Under the pieces are notes generated by a model. It saw nothing but the letters and a program-made list of their open reading frames with translations, was not told the DNA's origin and did not search any database. Of a stretch of DNA of 5,511 nt, positions 5,017 to 5,511 are shown one piece after another. The stretch's first letter is position 1. The number at the start of each line of letters is the position of its first letter. This stretch comes from Gammaproteobacteria bacterium (lineage in GTDB: Bacteria; Pseudomonadota; Gammaproteobacteria; Burkholderiales; Burkholderiaceae_C): contig JASGCH010000104.1 in NCBI GenBank assembly GCA_030054245.1, positions 1 to 5,511 of the forward strand, given 5' to 3'. Position numbers and translations under genes: made by a program.

Positions 5017-5511
5017 ATGACTAACAATACAAAAGCAAAAGTGTTAACGGCTGAAAAGGGAAGATCACTGGGGCGTATTAAAGGCCAAACTATCGTTCAA
5101 ACTATTTATGGCATGGTGAAAGAATCCATGCATGATGTCGATAAAGATGAATTAATCGCTTTATTGGGTGGTGAGCACCAAATTGCTGTCCAGATTTTAG
5201 AAAATAAGCAGGTTGACTTTGGGGTGGGTGATTTGTTAGATATTGGAGTAGCCTTAGCTATAGGCGAGAAGATATTAAAAGTCATTAAAGACTCATCTGA
5301 AGATGTCAATTTTAAATGGCATAGCCAAGTAGCGTTGGCTATGGGATTTCAAAAATATGCCATGCGACATTCTGCGTTTAAAGAACTTCTTTCGGCTATT
5401 AAATTCTATAAAGATGCTCTAGAAAACAAGCCTAAAGATGTCTCGCCAGAGCATCTGGCCAGAATTGAGAATAATCTAGGGTTGGTGCTCAATAGCTTAG
5501 CTGCTTTTGAG
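5017..5511 (+). CDS. Unrecognised TPR-like protein, 3'-partial
   Basis: A reading frame opens at ATG 5017 and has no stop through the window end, giving 165 visible codons. The product is soluble-looking with no signal peptide; residues 67-90 are moderately hydrophobic (VDFGVGDLLDIGVALAIGEK) but hold charges, so a membrane segment is unlikely. Residues 1-95 match no family I recognise. From about 118 onward the pattern changes to paired amphipathic helices: LLSAIKFYKDALENKP (124-139), then ARIENNLGLVLNSLAAFE (148-165). The alternation AI..Y..AL, a short linker, and NNLG..L..L is typical of tetratricopeptide repeats, which bind protein partners. More repeats or an effector domain may lie beyond the edge. 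The gene stands alone, separated from holA by a repeat-rich spacer, with a weak ribosome site and no clear nearby promoter. That this is coding is well supported by length and helix pattern; the TPR assignment is probable; function is unknown. Confidence 0.8.
   Translation, partial: MTNNTKAKVLTAEKGRSLGRIKGQTIVQTIYGMVKESMHDVDKDELIALLGGEHQIAVQILENKQVDFGVGDLLDIGVALAIGEKILKVIKDSSEDVNFKWHSQVALAMGFQKYAMRHSAFKELLSAIKFYKDALENKPKDVSPEHLARIENNLGLVLNSLAAFE

Overview
The window reads as chromosome of a Gram-negative proteobacterium, most likely a betaproteobacterium or close relative, with moderate to low GC. The evidence is the gene order leuS-lptE-holA on the + strand, the presence of the outer-membrane LPS-assembly lipoprotein LptE, and protein signatures that I recall as typical of betaproteobacterial LeuRS and HolA (for example YERMQYNT and LLRVLYP in LeuRS, VEGNLLAAHQEIQK and VARYD in HolA). 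The taxonomic call is an inference from memory, not a search.

Layout. Positions 1-2611 are leucyl-tRNA synthetase (leuS), missing about 20 N-terminal residues that lie before the window. After 33 bp comes lptE (2645-3160), a lipoprotein of the LPS translocon. A 114-bp gap with two dyad elements follows, then holA (DNA polymerase III delta subunit), whose true start is the ATG at 3275 with a strong Shine-Dalgarno rather than the upstream GTG at 3230. The three genes have unrelated jobs (translation, envelope assembly, replication), but this is a conserved housekeeping cluster and is probably co-transcribed.

From 4334 to 5016 there are 683 bp with no convincing gene. This stretch is rich in repeats: a 17-pair hairpin just after holA; a TATAAT promoter inside a tandem-repeat patch; a perfect 16-bp inverted repeat (4358-4373 and 4772-4787) bracketing 398 bp that includes that promoter; a REP-like hairpin built on the right arm; and two more small hairpins and a 10-bp palindrome further right.

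From 5017 to the window end an open reading frame without a stop runs off the edge (165 codons visible). Its visible C-terminal part looks like tetratricopeptide (TPR) helices and its N-terminal domain is not recognised. Housekeeping ends at holA, and the repeat-laden spacer plus the TPR gene looks like accessory DNA. No complete new system can be shown here; the promoter-bearing segment between inverted repeats next to this unknown gene is the best lead.
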